Virus record (IMG/VR): IMGVR_UViG_3300031774_000163
Span: 1 to 23,118 of that record
Strand: one strand, 5' to 3'
Length of the DNA stretch: 23,118 nt
Source of the DNA: a virus
A model generated the notes under the pieces. The model ran no database searches and was not told the origin of the DNA. It saw only the letters and a list, made by a program, of their open reading frames with translations. Within the stretch, counting starts at the first letter, position 1, and every line of letters starts with the position of its first letter. Shown piece by piece: positions 1 to 6,300 of the stretch. A program made the translations under genes and the position numbers.

Positions 1-111
1 TATAGTAAAGGAAAATTGTTTTATATTTGAGTATTCTGCTATTCTTTCATCATTATAGCGTTTTTAGTTTCTAGGTAGAAAAGGGTTTAATCTTAATTGG
101 TTATTCCCTTT

Positions 112-170
112 TTTTTATTTACATTTGTTGAAATTAAAAGTTATAAATGAAGAGATTACAACTTATTAAC
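112..170 (+). repeat. Degenerate direct repeat, copy A
   Basis: This stretch matches 295-360 closely. Both contain TTTTTATTTACAT, then a TTGAAA-type run, AAAAGTTAT, AATGAAGAGATT and TTATTAA. Copy B carries an extra 7 bp because ACTAAAA is doubled there. In copy A the position equal to the start codon of the 58-aa gene (333) is ATA, and the frame stops after eight codons, so copy A looks like a decayed duplicate of that gene's leader and first codons. Confidence 0.75.
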
Positions 171-189
171 AGGTATTAACAAAAGGTAA

Positions 190-290
190 AAGGTATTGAG
201 TACGTTACGCCACAATTGTGTGGAAAGTAGTGACCTAGGATAGCACGAAGGATAACTACTAATACCAAGTATACGACGGTATGCATACCT
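190..290 (+). ncRNA. Candidate structured leader RNA
   Basis: Complementary segments nest into a three-way junction. P1 is GGTATT (192-197) with AATACC (261-266). P2 is CCACA-ATTG-TGTGG (210-223). P3 is AGTAGT (226-231) with ACTACT (255-260), stacked directly on P1. A further hairpin follows: GTATAC (269-274) with GTATGC (279-284), overlapping the 12-bp palindrome GGTATGCATACC (278-289). It precedes the 58-aa gene. No known riboswitch or ribozyme family is recognised, and some of these elements could instead be protein-binding palindromes. Confidence 0.35.
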
Positions 291-294
291 TTTG

Positions 295-360
295 TTTTTA
301 TTTACATATATTGAAACTAAAAACTAAAAGTTATGAATGAAGAGATTGCAAGATTATTAA
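295..360 (+). repeat. Direct repeat, copy B (start of 58-aa gene)
   Basis: This is the intact counterpart of 112-170. It spans the untranslated leader and the first nine codons of the 58-aa gene. The two copies are about 183-190 bp apart and enclose the stem-rich segment 190-290. Confidence 0.75.
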
Positions 361-509
361 AGCAGAACGCATCTAACGTAGCCAATTCGGGTACAGGTAG
401 TCGATTAGACATAGGCGATGATAAGGCGGTAGCTAGAGCCTGGAGCTTAATACAAATAAAGATTAAAGCTATAGACCCTGAGTTTTACGAAATAATTAAG
501 GAAAGATGA
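333..509 (+). CDS. Hypothetical protein, 58 aa
   Basis: The open frame runs from ATG at 333 to TGA at 507-509. The stop overlaps the start of the next gene (ATGA, 506-509), the usual sign of translational coupling. The protein starts MNEEIARLLKQN, has a Gly/Ser/Thr-rich turn, then a likely helix (AVARAWSLIQIKIKAI). I do not recognise a family. Its coupling to a MazG-like gene could mean a joint role in nucleotide metabolism, but that is guesswork. Its leader and first codons are duplicated upstream at 112-170. Confidence 0.6.
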   Translation: MNEEIARLLKQNASNVANSGTGSRLDIGDDKAVARAWSLIQIKIKAIDPEFYEIIKER

Positions 510-709
510 GCAAGATAGAAAATATAGTTTGTGCTAAGATTAAGCTACGTGCTGCGTTAGGTAAAAAGAAATATGGTACTACTATGGAGCGTGACGATTT
601 AACGCCCTTAGATTGGCTTAAACACGCTCAGGAAGAAGCAATGGACTTGGCTGTGTACCTTGAGAAGTTGATACAAGAATTAGAAGAATTAAAAAAGGGA
701 GCTAAATAG
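506..709 (+). CDS. Small MazG-like nucleotide pyrophosphohydrolase-type protein
   Basis: This 67-aa protein contains KKKYGTTMERDDL, LDWLKHAQEEAMDLAVYLEKL and a Glu/Lys-rich helical end. The E-E-x-x-D-x-x-x-Y pattern is that of the phage MazG-like all-alpha NTP pyrophosphohydrolases, which hydrolyse (d)NTPs to monophosphates and bind metal through the acidic pair. At 67 aa it is shorter than full MazG domains (about 90-110 aa), so it may be a minimal or oligomer-dependent form, and activity is uncertain. The stop codon (707-709) lies inside the terminator hairpin that closes this operon. Confidence 0.65.
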   Translation: MSKIENIVCAKIKLRAALGKKKYGTTMERDDLTPLDWLKHAQEEAMDLAVYLEKLIQELEELKKGAK

Positions 710-717
710 CTCCTTTT
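698..717. terminator. Bidirectional intrinsic terminator between convergent operons
   Basis: GGAGCT (698-703) and AGCTCC (708-713) form a 6-bp stem with loop AAAT. On the plus strand TTTT follows. On the minus strand the stem is followed by the complement of the A-run 691-696. It therefore serves the plus-strand MazG-like operon and probably also the end of the late minus-strand operon. Confidence 0.8.
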
Positions 718-725
718 CTCTTTTG

Positions 726-863
726 TTACGATCCACACGCTTCGCAATCGTCATCATCAATGCCACACGTTTCGGGTTGGTCCTGGTCGGTTAAGTCGAC
801 TATCCAACTATCCCAAGTTTGTCTAGCAACCTCTTCGTTGCGTTTCTTTTCTTCTTCGTCCAT
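726..863 (-). CDS. Small acidic cysteine-containing protein, 45 aa
   Basis: ATG at 863-861 and stop TAA at 728-726 frame a 45-aa peptide that begins 4 nt after the stop of the resolvase gene. It starts MDEEEKKRNEEVARQTWDSW and ends with ETCGIDDDDCEACGS. The three cysteines (C-x6-C-x2-C) in an acidic tail could bind a metal or form a disulfide. No family is recognised. The tight spacing and position as last gene of the late operon support it being real. Confidence 0.55.
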   Translation of the reverse strand: MDEEEKKRNEEVARQTWDSWIVDLTDQDQPETCGIDDDDCEACGS

Positions 864-867
864 TTTG

Positions 868-1251
868 TTATTTCTTTTTTTCGTTTATCCATTCTATTGG
901 AACTACTTTATCAGCCCACTTGATGTTATTCTTATCGCACCATTTAGAGTAGGTCGTCTTACTTCCTTTAAACAACTTGTTTGTGTGTCGTTGAAAGACC
1001 ATACGAATATCCTTGTCGGGATGCTGTGCTATAACTAGCAGCATTTTCTTCCTATCTGCGGTGCTAAAACGACCTTTTAACTCTAAGATGATACCATTCG
1101 GTAAAATAACGTCAGGAGTATATTTACGTTGCTCGGAAACCTCATAGTGCAAATTAACAGTTTCATACTCAAATGATACATTCTGCTCGTCAAGTTTACC
1201 GCACACAACCTTTTCATAGTTACTCCTGAACCTGTGGATTGTTTTCTTCAT
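868..1251 (-). CDS. T7 endonuclease I-like Holliday junction resolvase
   Basis: The 127-aa protein matches T7 gp3 endonuclease I almost throughout: FRSNYEK, FEYE, YTPDVILPNGIILELKG, DRKKM, QHP, DIRMVFQ, TNKLFKGSKTTYSKWC, IKWADKVVPIEWI. The PD-(D/E)XK active site is visible: E13, D47, E57 and K59 correspond to T7 E20, D55, E65 and K67. The enzyme resolves branched DNA during replication and before packaging. It overlaps the upstream HNH gene by 32 nt. In T7 the gene is in the replication module; here it sits at the end of the late operon behind lysis genes. Confidence 0.93.
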   Translation of the reverse strand: MKKTIHRFRSNYEKVVCGKLDEQNVSFEYETVNLHYEVSEQRKYTPDVILPNGIILELKGRFSTADRKKMLLVIAQHPDKDIRMVFQRHTNKLFKGSKTTYSKWCDKNNIKWADKVVPIEWINEKKK

Positions 1252-1525
1252 AAGTCTTTTTGTTATGGCACGAGTGACAAAGCGATTGTATGTTGTTATG
1301 GCTTAGTTTAGCTCCTCCTTGTTTGATTGGTTTAATGTGATCGACTACATCAGCAGGTACAACTTTACCTTCCTCTTCACAATGTAAACACAAAGGGTTC
1401 TGATTTATCCACCAACCTCTAAGTCTACGCCAAGGTGCTTGACGATAAAACGAAGTGTCACCACCCCAAGACTTATTTTTGTCTACGGGCTTAACTCTTC
1501 CTCGACCTTTAGGTAATGTAGGCAT
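1220..1525 (-). CDS. HNH endonuclease
   Basis: The 101-aa protein has the phage HNH layout: zinc-binding C46-x2-C49, the catalytic D62-H63 in VVDHIKPI, N78 in NNIQSLC, and a second zinc pair C83-x2-C86 followed by HNKK. In many HK97-type phages such a protein adjoins terS and assists terminase cleavage; here it lies about 20 kb away at the far end of the late operon, next to a resolvase. In a circular genome it would still not be adjacent to the terminase. It could aid packaging or be a homing-type nuclease. Confidence 0.9.
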   Translation of the reverse strand: MPTLPKGRGRVKPVDKNKSWGGDTSFYRQAPWRRLRGWWINQNPLCLHCEEEGKVVPADVVDHIKPIKQGGAKLSHNNIQSLCHSCHNKKTYEENNPQVQE

Positions 1526-1528
1526 CTG

Positions 1529-1933
1529 TTAAACTATAATTAATTCAAGTCCGTTTCCTTCGGTTGCTTCCAGTAACTCATTGAGAGTTCGCTTTGATGA
1601 AGTAATATCCAATAAGGAATCCCCGTTGACCTGTCCAAAGCTAGAGCCAACAAGAATACACCCTCTTGTGTCGGTATTATAGTTTCCTTGATGAATAAGA
1701 ATGTATCTTCGATTTCGAACATTATGCAATATAAGATGTTTTTTGTACTTATCTGAGGTTCTGTGAGAAACTTTATACACACCTTTAGGAACGCAACTCA
1801 CGTTAGTTTCATTATCCTTCCAAGGCAACTCCAATGTCTTACACTCAAAAACTTTTTTAAGCCCCTTAAACAGCGTTAAATGACCTAAGGTTTGTTTACC
1901 GTCATCGTCAAGTCTAGTTAGTATCGCTTTCAT
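1529..1933 (-). CDS. DUF5675 family protein, candidate lysis enzyme
   Basis: This 134-aa protein fits DUF5675, a family common in Bacteroidetes phages and type VI-like clusters. Diagnostic stretches are TLELPW, CVPKGVYKV, HLILHNV and the block ILIHQGNYNTDTRGCILVG (H81, D88, G91-C92). That block resembles the H-x-G-N ... G-C-I active site of L,D-transpeptidase (YkuD)-type enzymes. It follows the holin gene directly and no other endolysin is present, so a peptidoglycan-cleaving or binding role in lysis is a reasonable inference. No signal peptide is seen, in line with holin-dependent release. Confidence 0.75.
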   Translation of the reverse strand: MKAILTRLDDDGKQTLGHLTLFKGLKKVFECKTLELPWKDNETNVSCVPKGVYKVSHRTSDKYKKHLILHNVRNRRYILIHQGNYNTDTRGCILVGSSFGQVNGDSLLDITSSKRTLNELLEATEGNGLELIIV

Positions 1934-1935
1934 TT

Positions 1936-2319
1936 TTACCTTTTAATCTTTTCTATTGACCTACCTGCAAAGTAAGCAGCGTAAACAGTTATAAGAAGAG
2001 TTTGATATATTGGTTTGTAAGCAGCATCAATAGTAAAACCACCTATGTTGCCATCAAGAAAAGAAAGTAACACTAAGATAAGCGTAAGGAATATAAGCAC
2101 CAAAGGTCGAATGTTCTTAGATAACCAATTATCCGCTTTCATATCCGCTTCCCACCTACGACTAACTTGCTCTTGAGCGTCTGACTCAGCTTTAACTAGC
2201 AAATCTTTCATCGCTTGTTTAGCGGCTAACTTCTCTTCCTTAGATGTGCTTAAGTTGTCTAGGATTTCCCCGACTGACTTAATTACATTACCACCAAGTA
2301 TATCAACTAATTTACTCAT
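1936..2319 (-). CDS. Holin-like protein (GTA 3TM holin type)
   Basis: The 127-aa protein has an N-terminal charged helical region (residues 20-65, with EEKLAAKQAMKDLL), then W-LSKNIRPL leading into a membrane segment (about 71-88), a short loop with DGNIGG, and a second membrane segment (about 102-120, LLITVYAAYFAG), ending basic. The RP motif before the first membrane helix and this topology are those of the 3TM holins of gene transfer agents and phages. It would permeabilise the inner membrane at the end of infection. Its start overlaps the previous small gene by 8 nt and it is followed by DUF5675. Confidence 0.75.
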   Translation of the reverse strand: MSKLVDILGGNVIKSVGEILDNLSTSKEEKLAAKQAMKDLLVKAESDAQEQVSRRWEADMKADNWLSKNIRPLVLIFLTLILVLLSFLDGNIGGFTIDAAYKPIYQTLLITVYAAYFAGRSIEKIKR

Positions 2320-2476
2320 ATCTTTTATTTTTCTTGTACGCTACATAGAAATTAAATAGTGTATAAGCGATACCCAGGAGTAGGGCAGCGAACCTTAACG
2401 CTGCTTCTACCTCTGTGAAACTTAACCCTATAGCTGTACCATTGACCGCTATGTTTTTGATTGAATCGCTATCCAT
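2312..2476 (-). CDS. Small single-TM protein, possible second holin or antiholin
   Basis: ATG at 2476-2474 and stop at 2314-2312 give 54 aa. A polar N-terminus (MDSDSIKNIAVNGTAIG) precedes one strong hydrophobic helix (about residues 24-46, ALRFAALLLGIAYTLFNFYVAY) and a basic tail KKNKRYE. The stop overlaps the start of the 3TM holin gene by 8 nt, implying co-translation. Size, topology and position fit a holin, antiholin or lysis regulator; no family is recognised. Confidence 0.65.
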   Translation of the reverse strand: MDSDSIKNIAVNGTAIGLSFTEVEAALRFAALLLGIAYTLFNFYVAYKKNKRYE

Positions 2477-2489
2477 TAGTTATAGAGTT

Positions 2490-2852
2490 TTAGATGTTAT
2501 CTATATCGTTTGCGTTATCTCTAACAAACTTAGCCGCTTCGGATCGAGTCATCAAGCAATTTTTCGGATAGGCTTTGTTCTTACCTAGTTTAAGTAAAGC
2601 GGATAGCTCTCCATCTAACCAACTTGCTTCGAGTTCGATTATATAGAATTTAGCGTTTCCGATTTTAACCATTGGGTTAGCACCGAACTTTCTACGATTG
2701 TACTCTCCAAGCTCTTTAAACGTTGGATGAATTACTCCGTTCTGGATACCCTCTTCATCGTACTCAGGTATTCCGTACGTAGCTACTAACTCTGTTGGTA
2801 TTAGTTTATTAAAAGTTGTGTTATCTAAACACATATATACATTTCCTCTCAT
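2490..2852 (-). CDS. Hypothetical protein, 120 aa
   Basis: I do not recognise this family. It starts MRGNVYMCLD (M7 is an alternative start) and shows LIPTELVATYGIPEYDEEG, FKELGEYNRRKFGANPMVKIGNAKFYIIELEASWL and a helical, basic-to-acidic C-terminus. It starts 5 nt after the adhesin gene stop and ends 13 nt before the small membrane protein gene. Lying between receptor-binding and lysis genes, it could be an adhesin chaperone/attachment protein or a lysis accessory. No signal peptide or membrane segment is visible. Confidence 0.75.
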   Translation of the reverse strand: MRGNVYMCLDNTTFNKLIPTELVATYGIPEYDEEGIQNGVIHPTFKELGEYNRRKFGANPMVKIGNAKFYIIELEASWLDGELSALLKLGKNKAYPKNCLMTRSEAAKFVRDNANDIDNI

Positions 2853-2857
2853 AATAA

Positions 2858-5458
2858 TTAATCGTTTGTATGTGCAGATAAACCTGCGTTATAATTGTTT
2901 TCTATTTCGTCTGATGTTAATACGCTATCGTAAAATAAAACATCACTTATTATATTTTTTGATTGTCTTGTAGTAATAAATGAACTATCTCGACCTACAT
3001 TTAAATTATGTGATTCGTCAACTGTACCACTTACTGTAATCGAATTAGGTAAATTATCATCTAAATATAATTTAAGACCTAAAGTTGTATTTGGTTCATA
3101 AGTAACACAAACAAAAAGCCATTGCCCTGTTGGGTTTTGACTTGAAGATGTTACTTGATATTTACTAACGCTAGTATTTATTGTGGCTATAATATTATTA
3201 TTATAGTAAGTAGTACCAAAACCATATGTAGAATTTGTAGCACCAATTCCTCTTCCTTTACAAACTAAAAAATTATAATCAGTAGTAGTTGTACCCTCGT
3301 CTAATTTAACCCAAAAACTTGTAGAAAAACCACTTGACATATCTAAATCAGCATCATCAGCTACTTCAGCATAACCACTTCCATCTAAATTAAACGAGTT
3401 CAATCTATCTCGTACTGCGTTACCGAAGATGTCCTGTGTTGGTATGGTTGGGTTAGGTATAACAGTTGAGTTTAATGTTGCTGCTCCATCTGTTAGTCTA
3501 TAAGCACTTGCTGATGATGATTCTTCTAGTTGTCCACCCCAAATCTCCATATCTCTTGCAGTTGCACCACTATATGTATTAATACTATACAATGTACTTG
3601 ATGCCGATGTATCATATAATTGTATCCTATCCCAATTACCTGTTAAAGTAAATATTTGAGCTACACCATTTGATAATCTTATTGTTTCGCCTTGTGTGCC
3701 TTTTACATAAATACTGAAAGTTTTACTAGAACCTGCATTGTCTAAATATAAACTATCGTTAGCATTCATTTGCATTCTAGTAGAATCGTTTGCTCCACTC
3801 GGAGATGTACCATAGTTAGGTGTTAAAGTAACCGTAGCTTCTTTATTCCATTGACTAAAGTCTTGTGAGTAAGAAAACAAATTACTCCCCTTACTCCAAT
3901 TCATCATACCTAGTTGTGGTATTCTTGGTTGAGCATCAACGTAGTCAGCTCCATTAATCAAACCTCCGTGGTCGGATGCGGTTACTTCTCGAACGGATAC
4001 GTTGTCATAATAAATAGTCTTAGTGTCATTTACAAGTCTACTTAATGAAACATAAGTTGTTGTTGTTGTTGCAGTATATAAAACATTAATACTACCACTT
4101 GATTGATTGCTTGTGTCAAAAGTAGCTCCACTACCATTTGAGTTCGGAGATAAACCTATTAATACATTACTTAAGTTTGGATTGTCAAAATTTGCATTTA
4201 TTAAATAGGCTTTACCTATTTGCGTTGTGAATCCTTGTGTTGCTCTTGAAGAAGAAGATGTTGTTGGTGTAATTGCAAGACGCTCATTATCAATAGTAAG
4301 ACTAGCATTAAAAAATGGCGACCAACCTGTTGTTCCGTTACTAAAATCTCCATTAGTAACCTCTTCCTCTTCCAAATTAGTTCCACTATCATAAGCTACC
4401 AATCCATCGCCCTCGCTCAAAGCCCAATAGCCTTTTAAGTTTGTAACGCTTAAAGACGTACTAGGGTTATCTATTGCAAGTTTATTTGGGTTTGCGTAAT
4501 CGTATGCGATGTCATCGGTTGTCCAAGTTTCATTATAAAATTGAACATCAGAAATAGCAAAATGACCATAAACACTACTATAAACTTTACCTATTTGTAA
4601 AGACGTTGTTGTCCATTCATCAAAAGTTAATACAACCCTTTGCCAAACATCTTGTGTTACTGCTGAAGTTTGAATATTGTTTACATAAGGAGTGAAGTTA
4701 GTAAGATAACTTGTTGCTGATATGTTACCACTTGTAATAGATATTTGTCTAAATTGTGGAAAACCAGACAAACCTAAATAAAATAACCCCTCATTACTTA
4801 CAGATAAAGGTTTGATCCAAAAACTAATAGTTTTGATAGGTATTTGTGCAGTTCCAAAATTAATTTCATCATTAGATCCATCAAGCTCAATCGCCTTACC
4901 TGTAAACAACTCGCCTACATTATTGTTGCCCGATTTGTCAGGTGTGATTTGCGTTAGTTCTTTTATGGAGATGTTGTTTATAGATAATATTGTATCTAAA
5001 GTACCATTAGCAAATGCAATCTCATCGTTGTCACTTGTGATAGTTAATGTAAATTCAAACTCACCCAAAGAGTCTATTCTATTATCTGTATCAGCAACTC
5101 CACTTTGTATTGGCTTTCTAAGGTAAATATATCCACTTGTATAGGAATTACAGTTTACTTTGATAACATAAGTAGAGCCTATTGTAGTATTTAAAGATTG
5201 AGATAATCTTTTATATAAACTAGTAGCATTTATATTAGCTACACCACCTGATATTGTCCAACCTATCCCTGTTGTCCAATAAGCACCTGTTGTGCTCTCT
5301 GCCTGTGTGCCTGTTAAAATAAAATCTCCATCAATAACTTCCTCCCTACCTAATGTTTCGCTCGTTTCAAATCCAAGCCACATCTTTAGATTGGTTGTGA
5401 TTACGGAACTTATTGCGTTTCGAATAGCCCCGATTACGTTTGTAAATGTTATTATCAT
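2858..5458 (-). CDS. LamG/CBM multidomain tail adhesin (receptor-binding candidate)
   Basis: This 866-aa protein is built of beta-sandwich domains. A CBM4/9-like jelly roll lies at about 38-168 (DGDF start, ISIKEL end). A LamG/concanavalin-like domain spans 185-325 (ELDGSNDEINFG, ISFWIKPL, W-RVVLTFD, ISDVQFYNE). A second CBM-like domain is at about 363-493 (TNGDFSNGTTGWS, YYDNVSVREV), a third carbohydrate-binding-like domain at 525-660, and a second LamG at 685-860 (FNLDGSGYAEV, SFWVKLDEG, NVGRDSS). Such modules bind glycans, so it likely recognises host surface polysaccharide or capsule. It is the last and largest tail-fibre-like gene, the usual position of a receptor-binding protein. A short hydrophobic N-terminal stretch may be the virion anchor. 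Confidence 0.8.
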   Translation of the reverse strand: MIITFTNVIGAIRNAISSVITTNLKMWLGFETSETLGREEVIDGDFILTGTQAESTTGAYWTTGIGWTISGGVANINATSLYKRLSQSLNTTIGSTYVIKVNCNSYTSGYIYLRKPIQSGVADTDNRIDSLGEFEFTLTITSDNDEIAFANGTLDTILSINNISIKELTQITPDKSGNNNVGELFTGKAIELDGSNDEINFGTAQIPIKTISFWIKPLSVSNEGLFYLGLSGFPQFRQISITSGNISATSYLTNFTPYVNNIQTSAVTQDVWQRVVLTFDEWTTTSLQIGKVYSSVYGHFAISDVQFYNETWTTDDIAYDYANPNKLAIDNPSTSLSVTNLKGYWALSEGDGLVAYDSGTNLEEEEVTNGDFSNGTTGWSPFFNASLTIDNERLAITPTTSSSSRATQGFTTQIGKAYLINANFDNPNLSNVLIGLSPNSNGSGATFDTSNQSSGSINVLYTATTTTTYVSLSRLVNDTKTIYYDNVSVREVTASDHGGLINGADYVDAQPRIPQLGMMNWSKGSNLFSYSQDFSQWNKEATVTLTPNYGTSPSGANDSTRMQMNANDSLYLDNAGSSKTFSIYVKGTQGETIRLSNGVAQIFTLTGNWDRIQLYDTSASSTLYSINTYSGATARDMEIWGGQLEESSSASAYRLTDGAATLNSTVIPNPTIPTQDIFGNAVRDRLNSFNLDGSGYAEVADDADLDMSSGFSTSFWVKLDEGTTTTDYNFLVCKGRGIGATNSTYGFGTTYYNNNIIATINTSVSKYQVTSSSQNPTGQWLFVCVTYEPNTTLGLKLYLDDNLPNSITVSGTVDESHNLNVGRDSSFITTRQSKNIISDVLFYDSVLTSDEIENNYNAGLSAHTND

Positions 5459-5480
5459 AATTTAAACGTTTTAAATTAGA

Positions 5481-5738
5481 TTAATATAAAGCTACTATGT
5501 CGTCTGCGTCTGTACCTGTACTAAATACTTTTTTAACTTGAACTGCTAATACCGATCCGTTTGGCAAATTCTTAAAGGTAACATCATCGCCTGATATAGT
5601 AGTTACTTTAACATCTCCACCTGTACCGATAAATAATACACCGCCTGGTATAGCTAATGTTACATCTGCCGAAGCAACATCTACTGCGACTGCTTTAATT
5701 GCTTGTTGCGTTACTTTGTTAGTTGGAATGAATCCCAT
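5481..5738 (-). CDS. Spike-base-like small tail protein (RCAP_Rcc01079-like)
   Basis: The 85-aa protein has IPGGVLFIGTGGDVKVTT, DDVTFKNLPNGSVLAVQVKK and the ending VFSTGTDADDIVALY. This pattern (G-x-G-D-V, V-T-F-x-N-x-P-x-G, V-x-V-x-x-V-x-x-T-G-T-x-A-x-x-I-V-A-L-Y) is that of the spike base protein first named in the Rhodobacter gene transfer agent and found in many phages. It is likely a small beta-structured virion protein, in the tail fibre base or a head spike. It lies between the collagen-like and adhesin genes, behind a strong hairpin. Confidence 0.65.
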   Translation of the reverse strand: MGFIPTNKVTQQAIKAVAVDVASADVTLAIPGGVLFIGTGGDVKVTTISGDDVTFKNLPNGSVLAVQVKKVFSTGTDADDIVALY

Positions 5739-5784
5739 AATTTTAGTTTTTATTAGTTGTTATTAATTGATTGTTTAAAATTGT

Positions 5785-5846
5785 AAAAAGGTAGTGAGAG
5801 AACTAGGCGAAAAAGGTAGCGAAAACCTAACCCCCTCACACCTTTT
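5785..5846 (-). terminator. Intrinsic terminator or attenuator hairpin inside late operon
   Basis: AAAAGGT (5786-5792), bulged A5793 and GTGAG (5794-5798) pair with CTCAC (5835-5839) and ACCTTTT (5840-5846): 12 bp with one bulge. Read on the minus strand the 3' arm ends in TTTTT. It overlaps the stop codon of the collagen-like gene. A perfect TAnnTTTG box is not found between it and the next gene, so it likely acts as a partial terminator or mRNA-stabilising hairpin. Confidence 0.6.
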
Positions 5847-6297
5847 AGTTTACTTTTACTATACCTCTATCGTTCCAAAGGTCGCCTCGATTTAGACCTC
5901 TGTTAGACGTTGGTAACGTGCTTCCACTTAAAGTGTCCATAGTAGGAGTATCGCCTTTATCTCCTTTCTTCCCATTTGCACCTGTATTACCTGTATCTCC
6001 CTTATCGCCTTTATCACCTTGTGGTCCTTGTGGTCCTTGTGGTCCTTGTGGTCCTTGTGACCCACCTCCACCTGTAAAATCCTCAGTTAAATGTCGTCTA
6101 AGCTCGTCTAACTCTTCCGATACGTTTTGTAACTGAAGATATACTATACCTAACTGAGCAAACGAACCTGAGTCTTGTATATGCTCTGCGTTTTCAAACT
6201 TAGTTTCTAATTCAGTTATCTTAGCAGGCTCAACCTTATCGTTACCATCACCTGTCTTAGTGAATATAGTCTTATTTTTTTTGTCTTGTAGTGCCAT
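5845..6297 (-). CDS. Collagen-like phage tail protein
   Basis: A 150-aa protein with three parts: a charged, likely trimeric coiled coil (about 24-72, with [16 protein letters not shown]), a glycine run GGGGS, and a collagen-like Gly-X-Y stretch (82-118, GPQ repeats then [10 protein letters not shown]), followed by a short C-terminal cap ([19 protein letters not shown]). Such proteins form trimeric fibres or linkers at tail tips. It lies between the tail-tip gene (3-nt gap) and the spike-base-like gene. The length of the GPQ run is encoded by a 9-bp tandem repeat and may vary. Confidence 0.85.
   Translation of the reverse strand: MALQDKKNKTIFTKTGDGNDKVEPAKITELETKFENAEHIQDSGSFAQLGIVYLQLQNVSEELDELRRHLTEDFTGGGGSQGPQGPQGPQGPQGDKGDKGDTGNTGANGKKGDKGDTPTMDTLSGSTLPTSNRGLNRGDLWNDRGIVKVN
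6017..6061 (+). repeat. 9-bp tandem repeat encoding Gly-Pro-Gln
   Basis: Four exact copies of CCTTGTGGT plus a fifth that diverges at its last two bases (CCTTGTGAC) lie within the collagen-like gene. On the coding strand each unit gives one Gly-X-Y triplet (GPQ). Identical codons make it prone to slippage and copy-number change. Confidence 0.9.
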
Positions 6298-6300
6298 ATC

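Larger units (their letters stand above)
1..332. other. Left intergenic/leader region
   Basis: No convincing gene lies here. A match to the Bacteroidetes -7 box (TATATTTG, 22-29) is present, but its -33 element would lie off the window edge. A plus frame open from base 2 to a stop at 56-58 could be the tail of an upstream gene. At 79-114 AAAAGGG and CCCTTTT flank a 20-nt loop followed by T residues, a weak terminator candidate. The rest holds the direct repeats and stem-rich segment listed separately. Confidence 0.5.

Noticed and set aside
760-1038. Plus-strand open frame of 92 aa
   Set aside because: It lies antisense to the resolvase and 45-aa genes; the composition is that of a shadow frame and the resolvase match is decisive.
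1540-1782. Minus-strand 80-aa frame inside DUF5675
   Set aside because: It is an alternative frame of a clear family member.
5786-5846. Hairpin read as an attachment site
   Set aside because: It has A and T tracts on the stem arms as in a terminator, sits at a stop codon, and no integrase is present.
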